A model generated the notes under the pieces. It had not been told where the DNA came from. It saw only the letters and a program-made list of their open reading frames with translations, and made no database searches. Of a DNA stretch of 64,000 nt, positions 17,941-26,268 are shown one piece after another. The DNA lies in the NCBI RefSeq assembly GCF_030817055.1, contig NZ_JAUSYV010000001.1, positions 3,806,001 to 3,870,000 of the forward strand, given 5' to 3'. The first letter of the stretch is position 1, and the number at the start of each line of letters is the position of its first letter. This stretch comes from Bacillus sp. V2I10. Its GTDB lineage: Bacteria > Bacillota > Bacilli > Bacillales > Bacillaceae. Both the position numbers and the translations under genes were made by a program.

Positions 17941-19227
17941 TTACTTCACAAAGTCAGCACTCGATGTTCTAAGTGCACCAATAACTGCCTGTCTTTTATT
18001 CCATGTCATTGGAGGCAGTTCATTTGCAAGCTCAATCATATCAATCGCGCCGTCCACTGGACATACGATTGAGCAAAGGTTGCAGCCTACACAATCTTCC
18101 TCGCGCACTTTCAGATAGGACTGACCGCTCTCATCCTTAAGCATGTCAATGCACTGATGGGATGTATCTTCACAGGCAATGTGGCATTTATTGCAGTTGA
18201 TGCAGACATCAGTATTAATTTTCGCTACAACTTTATAGTTTAAATCAAGCTCTCCCCAGTCCGAATATCTTGGAACAGACTTGCCGACCAGATCCATGAC
18301 GGAGGATAAGCCTTTGTCATCTAAATAATTGGACAGGCCTTCAATCATATCTTCAACAATTCGGAATCCGTGATGCATGGCGGCTGTACAAACCTGGACG
18401 CCCATTGCACCCATCAGCATAAATTCAACGGTATCTTTCCAGTTTGAGATTCCGCCAATGCCTGAAATAGGAACGTTAATCCGCGGGTTTCTTGCGCATT
18501 CAGCAACCATATTTAAAGCAATCGGCTTAACTGCAGGGCCGCAGTACCCGCCGTGGGCTCCTTTTCCGGCTACGTGCGGAATCGTATTCCACGTATCAAT
18601 GTCGACGCCTGCGAGGCTGTTAATTGTATTGATCATGGAAATGGCATCAGCTCCGCCCGCGACGGCTGCCTCAGCTGTCACAGTAATATCGGTAATGTTT
18701 GGCGTAAGTTTGACAATCACAGGGGTTTTAGCCGCTTCTTTTGCCCAGTAGGTTTGTCTCTCCACCAGGTCCGGCACCTGACCTGATGCGGCTCCCATGC
18801 CCCGCTCTGCCATGCCGTGGGGACAGCCGAAATTCAGCTCAAGTCCGTCTACTCCGACATCCTCCACCCGCTTTACAATTTCATGCCATTTCTCCTGCTT
18901 CGGTTCAACCATCAGCGACACAATAATGGCATGATTCGGGAATCTTTTTTTTGTTTCATAGATTTCTTTTAAATTGACTTCAAGTGGGCGGTCTGTAATT
19001 AATTCAATATTATTAAAACCGGCTACACGCTGCCCATTAAAACTGACTGCAGCAAAGCGGGAGGATACATTTAAAATTGGATCCCCGAGCGTCTTCCATA
19101 CAGCTCCTCCCCAGCCTGCCTCAAACGCCCTCTGAACCTGATAGCCCGAGTTCGTCGGAGGGGCGGATGCGAGCCAAAAAGGATTCGGTGACTTTATCCC
19201 TGCAAAATCAATTCTTAAATCAGCCAT
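17941..19227 (-). CDS. preA: NAD-dependent dihydropyrimidine dehydrogenase, subunit PreA
   Basis: 428 residues: a dihydroorotate-dehydrogenase-like FMN barrel (1-320; NPFWLASAPPT, GWGGAVWKTLG, GLELNFGCPHG, SGIGGI) and a C-terminal ferredoxin domain with two 4Fe-4S motifs, CINCNKCHIAC and CVGCNLCSIVCP. Together with PreT it reduces uracil and thymine to the 5,6-dihydro forms (or the reverse). AAGGAGG lies before the ATG. The 198-base gap to preT is filled by a structured repeat, unusual inside an operon. Confidence 0.92.
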   Translation of the reverse strand: MADLRIDFAGIKSPNPFWLASAPPTNSGYQVQRAFEAGWGGAVWKTLGDPILNVSSRFAAVSFNGQRVAGFNNIELITDRPLEVNLKEIYETKKRFPNHAIIVSLMVEPKQEKWHEIVKRVEDVGVDGLELNFGCPHGMAERGMGAASGQVPDLVERQTYWAKEAAKTPVIVKLTPNITDITVTAEAAVAGGADAISMINTINSLAGVDIDTWNTIPHVAGKGAHGGYCGPAVKPIALNMVAECARNPRINVPISGIGGISNWKDTVEFMLMGAMGVQVCTAAMHHGFRIVEDMIEGLSNYLDDKGLSSVMDLVGKSVPRYSDWGELDLNYKVVAKINTDVCINCNKCHIACEDTSHQCIDMLKDESGQSYLKVREEDCVGCNLCSIVCPVDGAIDMIELANELPPMTWNKRQAVIGALRTSSADFVK

Positions 19228-19244
19228 GAATGAACCTCCTTTTA

Positions 19245-19363
19245 AGAAATGCGGAATCGCCCGTTAGCTCCGACAGACAGATAAGGATCCGGCAGAAAAG
19301 GCGCTTTTTGCCTTTACTGACGGAGCCGTTCTGGCCGAGGAGCTGGGCGGTGGAGCTGGACAA
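19245..19363 (+). repeat. Structured interspersed repeat, copy 3, inside the preT-preA gap
   Basis: GAAATGCGGAATCGCCCG opening arm, GGATCCGGC...AAAAGGC...GCCTTT...GACGGAGCC core, GAGCTGGGCGGTGGAGCTGG closing arm. CGCCC pairs with GGGCG. A mini-copy follows at 19367-19417 (GCGGAACCGCC...AAAGGCGGATCCG). Antisense to the operon. Confidence 0.8.
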
Positions 19364-19425
19364 CTTGAAATGCGGAACCGCCTTCTTCCGTTTCTAAAGG
19401 CGGATCCGTTCAGATCAAGTATCAT

Positions 19426-20784
19426 TTAGGCAAGCTTCAGTTCTTCAAAAGATATCTTTTTATGAATCTCATAAGCTGTCAGCTTCCCTTGCTGAGCAGC
19501 TGAAACAACCATCGCTTCTCCCTGGCCTTTCCCGAAAATAACATCTCCGCAGGCAAAAATCTTCTCGTTTGAGGTTTGATAAGATTCTTCTGAAATTCGC
19601 ACCACCCCGTCAGAGTGTTCTACGCCGAATTGCTCGATTAAATCAAGATATCTAGATTGCCCGATTGCTCGGATGACTGCATCTGTTTCGATGATAAACT
19701 CAGAGCCTGGAATGGCAACAGGACGCGGTCGCTGTCCATCACTTCCTGCAGAAAGCTCCATTTTGAAGCATTCAATTCCTATTACTCTGTTATCCTCATT
19801 CGTCACAATCCGCTTTGGAGCAGTAAGCCATTTGAATGCAACACCGTCCTGTTTGGCGAAGTCATATTCAAAATCGTAGGCTGTCATTTCTGCCTGAGTT
19901 CTGCGGTAGAGAATGCTGACATCCTCTGCACCAAGTCTGACTGAGCAAGTTGCAGCATCAATTGCCGTGTTTCCAGCTCCTATTACAACTGCCTTCTTCC
20001 CAATCAGCTCCATTGTTTTTGCTGTTTTCGTATCTTTTACAAAATCAATTGCATCGTAGACACCATCTGCATCTTCGCCTTCAATGCCAAGCTTTGGAAC
20101 TGAAGACATGCCTACAGCGAGAACAACGGCATCATAGTTCTCTATCAATTCGGAAGCCATGACATCTTTTCCGACCCGTGTATTTGTCCTGATTTCAACA
20201 TCAAGACTTTTCACTTGCTCTACTTCCCAAAAAGAAATGGATTGAGGAAGCCTGAAAGAGACGATGCCATACGTGTTTAAGCCACCGGCATATTGTTCAG
20301 CTTCAAAAATCGTTACGCTGTAGCCGAGCAAAGCAAGCTCCCTTGCTGCTGATAATCCTGCAGGTCCTCCGCCGACAATTGCCACTGTCTTTCCATTCTT
20401 TTCACCAGCCCGAAACAGGATCTGTTCATTATGAATCGCCCAGTCTGTCGCATAGCGCTGCAGGTTGCCGATCATAATGGGCTTTGTAGATGAATTAAGT
20501 ACACACGCACCTTCACAAAGCTCCTCCGTCGGGCAAACACGGGAACAGCTTGCCCCCACAGGATTAGCCGTCATAATGGTTTTGGCGGATCCCTTCAGAT
20601 TTCCTGAAGCGATTTTCTTTATAAAAGAAGGGATATCAATCCCAGTCGGACAGGCCTGAATACAAGGAGCGTCATAGCAATATAAACATCGATTGGCTTC
20701 CTCGAACGCTTCCCTGTTTGACAGGGCCTGCTCAACTTCCATAAAATTTCTCTCTAAATCGATTAAAGAAATTTCCCTAGTCAA
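19426..20784 (-). CDS. preT: NAD-dependent dihydropyrimidine dehydrogenase, subunit PreT
   Basis: 452 residues related to the small subunit of glutamate synthase. The N-terminal Fe-S domain has CLYCYDAPCIQACPTGID and CSRVCPTEELCEGAC, followed by a FAD site (VAIVGGGPAGLSAARELALL, near 130-150), an NAD(P) site (AVVIGAGNTAIDAA) and a C-terminal FAD contact (FACGDVIFGKGQ). It passes electrons from NAD(P)H to PreA. The start is TTG at 20784, supported by AAGGAGG 8 bases upstream. It is 24 bases downstream of the ureidopropionase. Confidence 0.92.
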   Translation of the reverse strand: MTREISLIDLERNFMEVEQALSNREAFEEANRCLYCYDAPCIQACPTGIDIPSFIKKIASGNLKGSAKTIMTANPVGASCSRVCPTEELCEGACVLNSSTKPIMIGNLQRYATDWAIHNEQILFRAGEKNGKTVAIVGGGPAGLSAARELALLGYSVTIFEAEQYAGGLNTYGIVSFRLPQSISFWEVEQVKSLDVEIRTNTRVGKDVMASELIENYDAVVLAVGMSSVPKLGIEGEDADGVYDAIDFVKDTKTAKTMELIGKKAVVIGAGNTAIDAATCSVRLGAEDVSILYRRTQAEMTAYDFEYDFAKQDGVAFKWLTAPKRIVTNEDNRVIGIECFKMELSAGSDGQRPRPVAIPGSEFIIETDAVIRAIGQSRYLDLIEQFGVEHSDGVVRISEESYQTSNEKIFACGDVIFGKGQGEAMVVSAAQQGKLTAYEIHKKISFEELKLA

Positions 20785-20808
20785 GGTAAAAACCTCCTTT
20801 TCCGGCGA

Positions 20809-21699
20809 TTAAGGCAGCAAAGCCGTCATTTCCTGATACGTTTCGGGACGTCTGTCACGATAAAACTGCCACGTATCCCGGACTTCACGGATTAATTTTT
20901 TATCCATCTCACCTATGACGACCTCGTCCCTGTCACGGCTTCCTTCAGCCACAAAGCGTCCTCTTGGATCGGCAAGATAGGATTGTCCGTAAAACTCACC
21001 CATGTTCCATGGCCCTTCATAACCAACCCGGTTGATGGCCCCGATGTAATACCCGTTTGCAACTGCATGAGCAGGCTGTTCAAGCCTCCATAAATATTCT
21101 GAAAGACCCGCTACTGTAGCTGATGGATTAAAGACAATTTCAGCTCCATTTAACCCAAGGAGCCTTGCACCTTCCGGGAAATGCCGATCATAACAGATAT
21201 AGACTCCAATTTTCGCAAAAGCTGTATCAAATACGGGATAGCCGAGGTTGCCCGGTTTAAAGTAAAACTTCTCCCAGAAACCGCCGCCTTCTTTGCCAAC
21301 TCCCACATGCGGAATATGATGTTTACGGTATTTTCCTAAGTATGATCCATCCGCATCGATAACTGCAGCTGCATTATAATAAGTAGCAATTCCTTCGCGT
21401 TCATAAATTGGCAGCACAATTACGACGCCCAGTTCACGGGCAAGCTCCTGAAACCTTTTTGTAGTCGGTCCATTTGGAATTTCTTCCGCTGCGTCGTACC
21501 ATTTCGTGTTCTGCTCCGTGCAGAAGTATGGGCCATAAAAGATTTCCTGAAGACAAACAATCTGTGCACCTCTGTCGCTTGCTTCTTTCACAAGCTTGAT
21601 ATGCTTTTCAATGGCTTTTTCCTTGTGAACTTCGACAGCCTCATTTCCATCTACATCATTGCTTGCCTGAATTAATCCAATTACAACTTTGTCTGACAT
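20809..21699 (-). CDS. pydC: Beta-ureidopropionase (nitrilase superfamily)
   Basis: 296 residues with the nitrilase-fold triad: Glu52 (LQEIFYG), Lys126 (KYRKHHIPH) and Cys169 (YICYDRHFPEG). This matches N-carbamoyl-beta-alanine amidohydrolases and related N-carbamoylputrescine amidases. Within the Pre/hydantoinase cluster it is assigned to hydrolysis of N-carbamoyl-beta-alanine or -beta-aminoisobutyrate to the amino acid, CO2 and NH3. It is the first gene of the operon: AAGGAGG before the ATG and about 140 bases of leader after an operator candidate. Confidence 0.88.
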   Translation of the reverse strand: MSDKVVIGLIQASNDVDGNEAVEVHKEKAIEKHIKLVKEASDRGAQIVCLQEIFYGPYFCTEQNTKWYDAAEEIPNGPTTKRFQELARELGVVIVLPIYEREGIATYYNAAAVIDADGSYLGKYRKHHIPHVGVGKEGGGFWEKFYFKPGNLGYPVFDTAFAKIGVYICYDRHFPEGARLLGLNGAEIVFNPSATVAGLSEYLWRLEQPAHAVANGYYIGAINRVGYEGPWNMGEFYGQSYLADPRGRFVAEGSRDRDEVVIGEMDKKLIREVRDTWQFYRDRRPETYQEMTALLP

Positions 21700-21800
21700 A
21701 GGAAAGCCTCCTTAGGAACAATTCTTCTCATAATAAAAAATATTCAAAATATTAAAAATTCAATCTTTGCATCTATTTTACTTTCATTTCCGTCCGTTTA

Positions 21801-21852
21801 CATTGTACATATTGTTAAAAGGTTTCTTTCATTTCTCTTGCACTATGTAAAA
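21801..21852 (-). promoter_or_regulatory. pyd operon promoter region with shared operator candidate
   Basis: On the minus strand TTTTACATAGTG (21841-21852) lies 30 bases before ATGTACAATG (21801-21810). The mmsA promoter carries the same first block exactly and the second nearly so, with 31-base spacing. TGTACAAT could act as an extended -10. Probably the target of the adjacent PucR-type regulator; unproven. Confidence 0.55.
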
Positions 21853-21986
21853 AAGGTGAACATTTTTCAGGGAGCAGACAGATTCAATCTATTTTGTTTT
21901 TATGTAAAATTTGTGTTATCGCCGGTTTTTCGTTAGGATAGGTATGGGACAAGTGAATTAAACTTGAGAGATTGGAATGATACATA

Positions 21987-22277
21987 TTGAATATTGCAGC
22001 CTACACGGTTGAAAAATTGCATGATCCATTCGGAATATTATCAGGGGATCGCTATGAATTCTTTTTAGAACTGGATGTTGATGAAGACGACGAACTTTAT
22101 ACGGAAAAGGGTCTGCTATTAAAGGTTATTTATTTAGTGGATGACAGCAGCGGAAGAATCTCTGTTTATCATCTCATGGAAAAGGAAACAAATACATTCC
22201 TTGATTTTGAGCTTGATGAAGAAGAAGAAGCCATGATAAAAGAGTTTTGCCAAGGGCATTATTCAGAGGAAAATTAA
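21987..22277 (+). CDS. DUF6509-like protein
   Basis: 96 residues, very acidic: YTVEKLHDPFGILSGDRYEF then a repeated E/D-rich C-terminal half. The YTVEKL-DPFGIL-GDRYEF core matches a small Bacillus family annotated DUF6509; function unknown. The start appears to be TTG at 21987, with only a weak GAGAG-like RBS; no better in-frame codon is seen. Divergent from the pyrimidine operon. A single-gene transcript ending at a strong shared terminator. Confidence 0.7.
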   Translation: MNIAAYTVEKLHDPFGILSGDRYEFFLELDVDEDDELYTEKGLLLKVIYLVDDSSGRISVYHLMEKETNTFLDFELDEEEEAMIKEFCQGHYSEEN

Positions 22278-22281
22278 GAAA

Positions 22282-22316
22282 GAGCAGGCGAATATTACTC
22301 GCCTGCTCCTTTTTTA
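22282..22316. terminator. Bidirectional terminator
   Basis: GAGCAGGCGA and TCGCCTGCTC pair, followed by CTTTTTT on plus; on minus the stem runs into CTTTCTTAATTTT. Lies between convergent small genes. Confidence 0.8.
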
Positions 22317-22709
22317 TGCTTCTATTTTTTTGCCTTCTTCAACGATACGAAACAGAAGATGCGCCAGATGATGAATCGGTCCATATGCTTCTTCCTCTTC
22401 GTTCGTTTCTTCATTAAACTCCAGATCATTTAAATAAAGAGCAGTGAATTGATAGAAATCCTTCAGCTCAAATGAATAGCAGGCGCTTGGATCTTCCTGC
22501 TCCTCTTCATAATGAAGAACGAGGTACCACTCTTTTCCGTCTTTGTCTTCCCCGTCAAAGAAAACGAAAAAACCAACGTTTGTATCAAGCTCGAACAAAT
22601 GACGTGTTCCGCCTTCTGTTACGCGGTGAAAATCTTCCTCGTTCATCTTTTGGACTGTCATGGAATCTGTTTGATCTTCTTTATGAAATTCTACTGAAAA
22701 TGGATTCAT
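22314..22709 (-). CDS. Conserved hypothetical acidic cytosolic protein
   Basis: 131 residues, rich in Glu/Asp and aromatic residues (FFVFFDGEDKDGKEWYLVLH, then SFELKDFYQF). No signal peptide, no membrane segment, no cysteine cluster. The ATG has AGGAGAGAT upstream. I do not recognise a named family. The alternating beta-strand look with a C-terminal helix (HHLAHLLFRIVEEGKK) suggests a small compact fold. Monocistronic, convergent with the DUF6509-like gene. Confidence 0.7.
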   Translation of the reverse strand: MNPFSVEFHKEDQTDSMTVQKMNEEDFHRVTEGGTRHLFELDTNVGFFVFFDGEDKDGKEWYLVLHYEEEQEDPSACYSFELKDFYQFTALYLNDLEFNEETNEEEEAYGPIHHLAHLLFRIVEEGKKIEA

Positions 22710-22773
22710 GATATCTCTCCTATGTATTAGATTCTTCCCTATCGTATACCACTTTCATCTGAAAAACAAAACG

Positions 22774-22803
22774 AAGACCCCTTTTTCAAAAAAGGGGCCG
22801 TTT
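22774..22803 (-). terminator. Terminator of the SatP-like gene
   Basis: GGCCCCTTTTTT and AAAAAGGGGTC (minus strand) form a stem followed by a T-rich stretch. Confidence 0.75.
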
Positions 22804-22805
22804 CA

Positions 22806-23423
22806 TTACTTTTTAAAAATGCCAAAAGGTTTTCCAATCGGCAAGAAAACACGTCCGAAATGTGCATTCAATACAGCCGCTGCTGACCCGTAAAATGATA
22901 AGAGGGCAATCAGCATTTCAGAAACCGCCGCAAGCATATGAGTCGCTTCGTGCATAATGCCGAAAGAGCTTAAAGATAGACCGATAAATAAGAAATCAAT
23001 GAGAACAAAGATAAAAAATAACACTTTATGAGTTTCCATGGCACCAATTGTCATAAATAAGCTGAATATTAAATAACCGACAAAAGCAAAGCCAAGCTGT
23101 TTTGGATCAACGCTTGCTGCAAGCTCTTCTCCGAATACACCTAATTGGATGAGCCAAGAACCTCCTACACCAAGCCAAAACAGGCCAAACGCACCGAAAG
23201 CAGTCGTTCCAAACGTGTTGTTGTGCTTAGCATCATTGATGCAGGCAAAAAGCTGTGCAAATCCCCCTAAAAAAATCGCCCACGGTAAAATAAAAGAAAG
23301 ACCTTCCGTTAACCCAAGCTTTTGCGAAGAAGCAACGAGTGTAACCATTGCAAGTCCAAAAAGTCCAAGCGCTGAAGGATCTGCGGTTGTCATTTTTACT
23401 TGTTGTACATTCTGATTGTTCAT
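22806..23423 (-). CDS. satP: SatP/GPR1-FUN34 acetate-succinate channel family protein
   Basis: 205 residues with six membrane segments. The family signature is present at the N-terminus as DPSALGLFGLAMVTL, a variant of the NPAPLGL motif, followed by GGFAQL and FGTTAFGAFGLFWL. Proteins of this family move acetate and related short acids across the membrane. ATG 23423 has AGGAGGTT upstream; the longer frame from 23450 lacks an RBS. Monocistronic with its own terminator. Confidence 0.88.
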   Translation of the reverse strand: MNNQNVQQVKMTTADPSALGLFGLAMVTLVASSQKLGLTEGLSFILPWAIFLGGFAQLFACINDAKHNNTFGTTAFGAFGLFWLGVGGSWLIQLGVFGEELAASVDPKQLGFAFVGYLIFSLFMTIGAMETHKVLFFIFVLIDFLFIGLSLSSFGIMHEATHMLAAVSEMLIALLSFYGSAAAVLNAHFGRVFLPIGKPFGIFKK

Positions 23424-23543
23424 GATGAACCTCCTATATTTTAAACACATACTTGAACAAGATACAGGATTGGGATAGTGGTGTCAATGAGTTTTTAGGG
23501 GATTTAATATAGTAAACGATTACATTTTTTAAATAAAAAAAAT

Positions 23544-23571
23544 AAAAAAAGCTGCCATTAGGCAGCTTTTT
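23544..23571 (-). terminator. Terminator of the cold-shock gene
   Basis: AAAAAAAGCTGCC-ATTA-GGCAGCTTTTT just beyond the csp stop codon. Confidence 0.85.
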
Positions 23572-23577
23572 AGCTCA

Positions 23578-23781
23578 TTATAATTTTACAACGTTCTCAG
23601 CTTGAGGTCCGCGGTTGCCTTCAACGATGTTGAATTCAACTTCTTGGCCTTCTTCTAACGTTTTGTACCCTTCGCCAGTGATCGCGCTGAAGTGAACGAA
23701 TACATCGTTTCCGCCTTCAACTTCGATAAATCCAAAGCCTTTTTCTGAATTAAACCATTTTACTTTTCCAGTTGCTTGCAT
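23578..23781 (-). CDS. Cold-shock protein (CspA/B family)
   Basis: 67 residues, full-length OB-fold: GKVKWFNSEKGFGFIEVEGG with RNP-1 (KGFGFIEV) and RNP-2 (DVFVHFSAI). It binds single-stranded RNA/DNA and acts as an RNA chaperone. RBS TGGAGG before the ATG. The upstream 60 bases are A/T-rich as usual for csp leaders. Which paralogue (CspB, CspC or CspD) cannot be told from this alone. Confidence 0.95.
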   Translation of the reverse strand: MQATGKVKWFNSEKGFGFIEVEGGNDVFVHFSAITGEGYKTLEEGQEVEFNIVEGNRGPQAENVVKL

Positions 23782-24438
23782 AAGAAAACCTCCAAAAATT
23801 TTTTAATATGTCCTACTATTTACAACATGGTAAATAAAATATTCACATATTATAAAGAGTATCAATAAGAGGAATAGATAGCCTTTATAACATGTGAATG
23901 CTAAACCCCATATGAATTCATCTTAAAAAGATTTGACTGATAGTCTGACAATATCTATTGGTCATTCATTTATTTAACTGTGAACACAAAGCAACGAAAG
24001 CCCTACCTCTCTCTCGTCCTTGCGGCTCCGATGACCGCGCCAGCTTGAATTGAGCTAACAAAAATCAAAGGATTTGAACTTAAAAAACTAGATTACCCAA
24101 TAAGGATAATTGAATGTGAATCTCTATTATTTCTTGGTAGAAGGGTATTTATATTATGAACTAACTTTTTTATTATACATTGATAGAAAAAGAAAATCAA
24201 CATTTTGGATTGATTGAGCTTTTTTGGAAGATGTGAAATGAAGCACCATTTCTAATACCCTTGCTATTTTGATTGTTATATTGATTTCTAATTATGGTGC
24301 TAATCCTGCCTTCTATTTAATATTGTGAAGGTAATCTGTAGTTATATATTAGTATATAGATAATGAAGAAATGCACTTAAAATTACGGGCAGGATAGTTT
24401 AAGTACATGAATGAATATAACGAATTGGAGGAGGATAA
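23782..24438. other. 657-base gap, csp promoter side and MDR promoter side
   Basis: The left ~100 bases hold the csp leader and promoter region. The rest is A/T-rich apart from 24000-24060, a pyrimidine-rich patch with higher GC. I find no plausible gene, tRNA, riboswitch or member of the three repeat families here. Confidence 0.5.
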
Positions 24439-25431
24439 ATGAAAGCAATCGTGTACACAAAGTACGGTCCCCCCGACGTTCTACAACTGAAAGAGGCAGA
24501 AAAACCTGCTCCTACGGATAATGAAATACTGGTAAAAGTAAAAGCTGCAACCGTAACAGCAGCAGATATTCGGGTACGGAGTTTTACAGTTCCTCTCTCT
24601 TTTTGGCTGCCTGCTCGAGTAACACTTGGTTTTAGACAACCCAAAAAAACTACATTGGGGATGGAGTTAGCTGGGGAAGTTGAGTCAGTAGGCAAAGACG
24701 TCAAGCTGTTTAAGGACGGTGATCAGGTTTTTGCAGCTTCCCAAGTGGGTTTTGGTGCATATGCAGAGTATAAGTGTCTGCCTGAAGATGGACCAATATC
24801 TATTAAACCATCCAATATAACTTATGAGGAAGCAGCAGCGATTCCCATTGGGGCACGTACAGCATTGTATTATCTTAGAAAAGCTAACATTCAGAGTGGA
24901 CAAAAAGTCCTTGTCTATGGAGCTTCAGGAAGTGTAGGAACTTATGCAGTACAGATTGCCAAGCATCTCGGAGCAAAAGTTACAGGAGTCTGCAGTACCA
25001 CGAATTTAGAATTGGTAAAATCTCTGGGAGCCGATCAGGTAATTGACTACACTACAGAAGATTTTTCGAATAAAGGCGAGACTTATGATGTTATCTTTGA
25101 AGCGGTAGGCAAGAGTTCGTTTTCAGCTTGTATGAAATCGCTAAAGAAGAACGGAACCTATCTAAATGTCACTGTTCCTTTACCAGGTTTTCGAATGCTA
25201 TGGACTAAATTGACAAGCAGCAAGAAACTAATATTGAGTCAAAATTCACCTGAAAATTCCGAAGCTCTAAACTTCCTCAAAGAACTTGTTGAGGCAGGAA
25301 AGTTAATAGTGGTCATTGACAGATCCTATGCGTTTGAAGAGATCGTTGAAGCCCATAGATATGTCGAGAAAGGACACAAGAAGGGAAATGTCGTCATAAC
25401 TGTGGAACATAACAACAAATCCTATAAATGA
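24439..25431 (+). CDS. Zinc-independent medium-chain alcohol dehydrogenase / quinone oxidoreductase
   Basis: 330 residues: GroES-like domain (1-120; MKAIVYTKYGPPDVLQLKEA, GMELAGEVESVGKDV), then Rossmann domain with VLVYGASGSVGTYAVQIAKH near residues 155-175. The zinc ligands of classical alcohol dehydrogenases are absent, as in quinone-oxidoreductase-like members that use NADPH. RBS GGAGGAGG. It sits alone between csp and ykuV, a place not occupied by such a gene in the B. subtilis ykuV region, so it may be an insertion. Substrate unknown. Confidence 0.85.
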   Translation: MKAIVYTKYGPPDVLQLKEAEKPAPTDNEILVKVKAATVTAADIRVRSFTVPLSFWLPARVTLGFRQPKKTTLGMELAGEVESVGKDVKLFKDGDQVFAASQVGFGAYAEYKCLPEDGPISIKPSNITYEEAAAIPIGARTALYYLRKANIQSGQKVLVYGASGSVGTYAVQIAKHLGAKVTGVCSTTNLELVKSLGADQVIDYTTEDFSNKGETYDVIFEAVGKSSFSACMKSLKKNGTYLNVTVPLPGFRMLWTKLTSSKKLILSQNSPENSEALNFLKELVEAGKLIVVIDRSYAFEEIVEAHRYVEKGHKKGNVVITVEHNNKSYK

Positions 25432-25617
25432 AGCACTTTTCTATCAAAGATTAGAGCAGAGGAAATTCTTTTGATGGTTTATTGAAAATCTGTATAACAG
25501 GGAATATGTTTATAGGTTAGGAAACCACGGATACACAAAAGTGAGTTTTCATTTAAGATAACGTCAAGCTATCATTAAGCTAACGGGTTGCTTTAATTGA
25601 AGCAAAACAGCAAAATC

Positions 25618-25646
25618 AACGCTCAGAGCGATAATCTCTGAGCGTT
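25618..25646 (+). terminator. Terminator-like hairpin downstream of the MDR gene
   Basis: AACGCTCAGAG and CTCTGAGCGTT form a perfect 11-bp stem with a 7-base loop, about 190 bases past the stop. The T-tract is short (TTTATGTTTGTT). Confidence 0.6.
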
Positions 25647-25743
25647 TATGTTTGTTATTTGATAGGCAATTTTTACTGCGAATTAAAGTGTTATTGGTTT
25701 TTCTCCACATTATCGGAACTACTTAACTTAAGGGGCACTCTTC

Positions 25744-26199
25744 TTATTCTGCGTTTTCTGTTTCAGTTAATACGCGATTTACGCGCTTCTCAAGCATTTT
25801 CATGCCGCTGCCGCCTGCCTGGAAATGACGAAGAGCTCCAGTTTTATCAAATACATAATATGCAGGCACATATTGATTGTCAAAAGCATCTGTCAGCTTG
25901 TGCTCGCTGTCAACGAAAATCGGCTGAGTGATGTCATGCTCAGATGCTACTTTTTTAATATCCTCTATGTTAAGATCATCTTCTGATCTAGGCATATGAA
26001 CGGCAATTACGTTCAGCTTATCTTTGTACTGATCTCTGAATTCATTCACCTGGGGCATTGCCTCCTTGCAAAGATGGCAGCTTACAGACCAAAAGTGAAT
26101 GAGCGTAGGTTTTTCCCCGATTAAATCTTCTTTTGTCTGCTGACCGTTCAGCCACTCCACAGCACCGTTTAATTCCGGCATTTGTTCGCGTAATTTCAT
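25744..26199 (-). CDS. ykuV: YkuV thiol-disulfide oxidoreductase
   Basis: 151 residues, thioredoxin/TlpA fold without a signal peptide. The active site is Cys41-His-Leu-Cys44 (FWSVSCHLCKEAMPQ), followed by the cis-Pro region VPAYYVFDKTG. B. subtilis YkuV is a cytosolic thioredoxin-like reductase. It lies downstream of the peroxiredoxin YkuU, for which it is the probable reductant. ATG 26199 has GGAGGAAT upstream. A partial terminator separates it from ykuU. Confidence 0.9.
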   Translation of the reverse strand: MKLREQMPELNGAVEWLNGQQTKEDLIGEKPTLIHFWSVSCHLCKEAMPQVNEFRDQYKDKLNVIAVHMPRSEDDLNIEDIKKVASEHDITQPIFVDSEHKLTDAFDNQYVPAYYVFDKTGALRHFQAGGSGMKMLEKRVNRVLTETENAE

Positions 26200-26223
26200 T
26201 GTAAATTCCTCCATTACTTGTTT

Positions 26224-26257
26224 AAAAAAGGCCTAACCGAGAGTTAGACCTTCCTTT
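26224..26257 (-). terminator. Terminator or attenuator hairpin between ykuU and ykuV
   Basis: AAGGTCTAAC and GTTAGGCCTT pair on the minus strand, followed by TTTTTAAAC. It may let ykuU be made in excess over ykuV. Confidence 0.7.
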
Positions 26258-26268
26258 TCATTTAAAAC

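Noticed and set aside
24000..24060. tRNA or insertion-sequence end in the csp-MDR gap
   Set aside because: The GC-rich patch does not fold as a tRNA, has no inverted ends and shows no transposase nearby.
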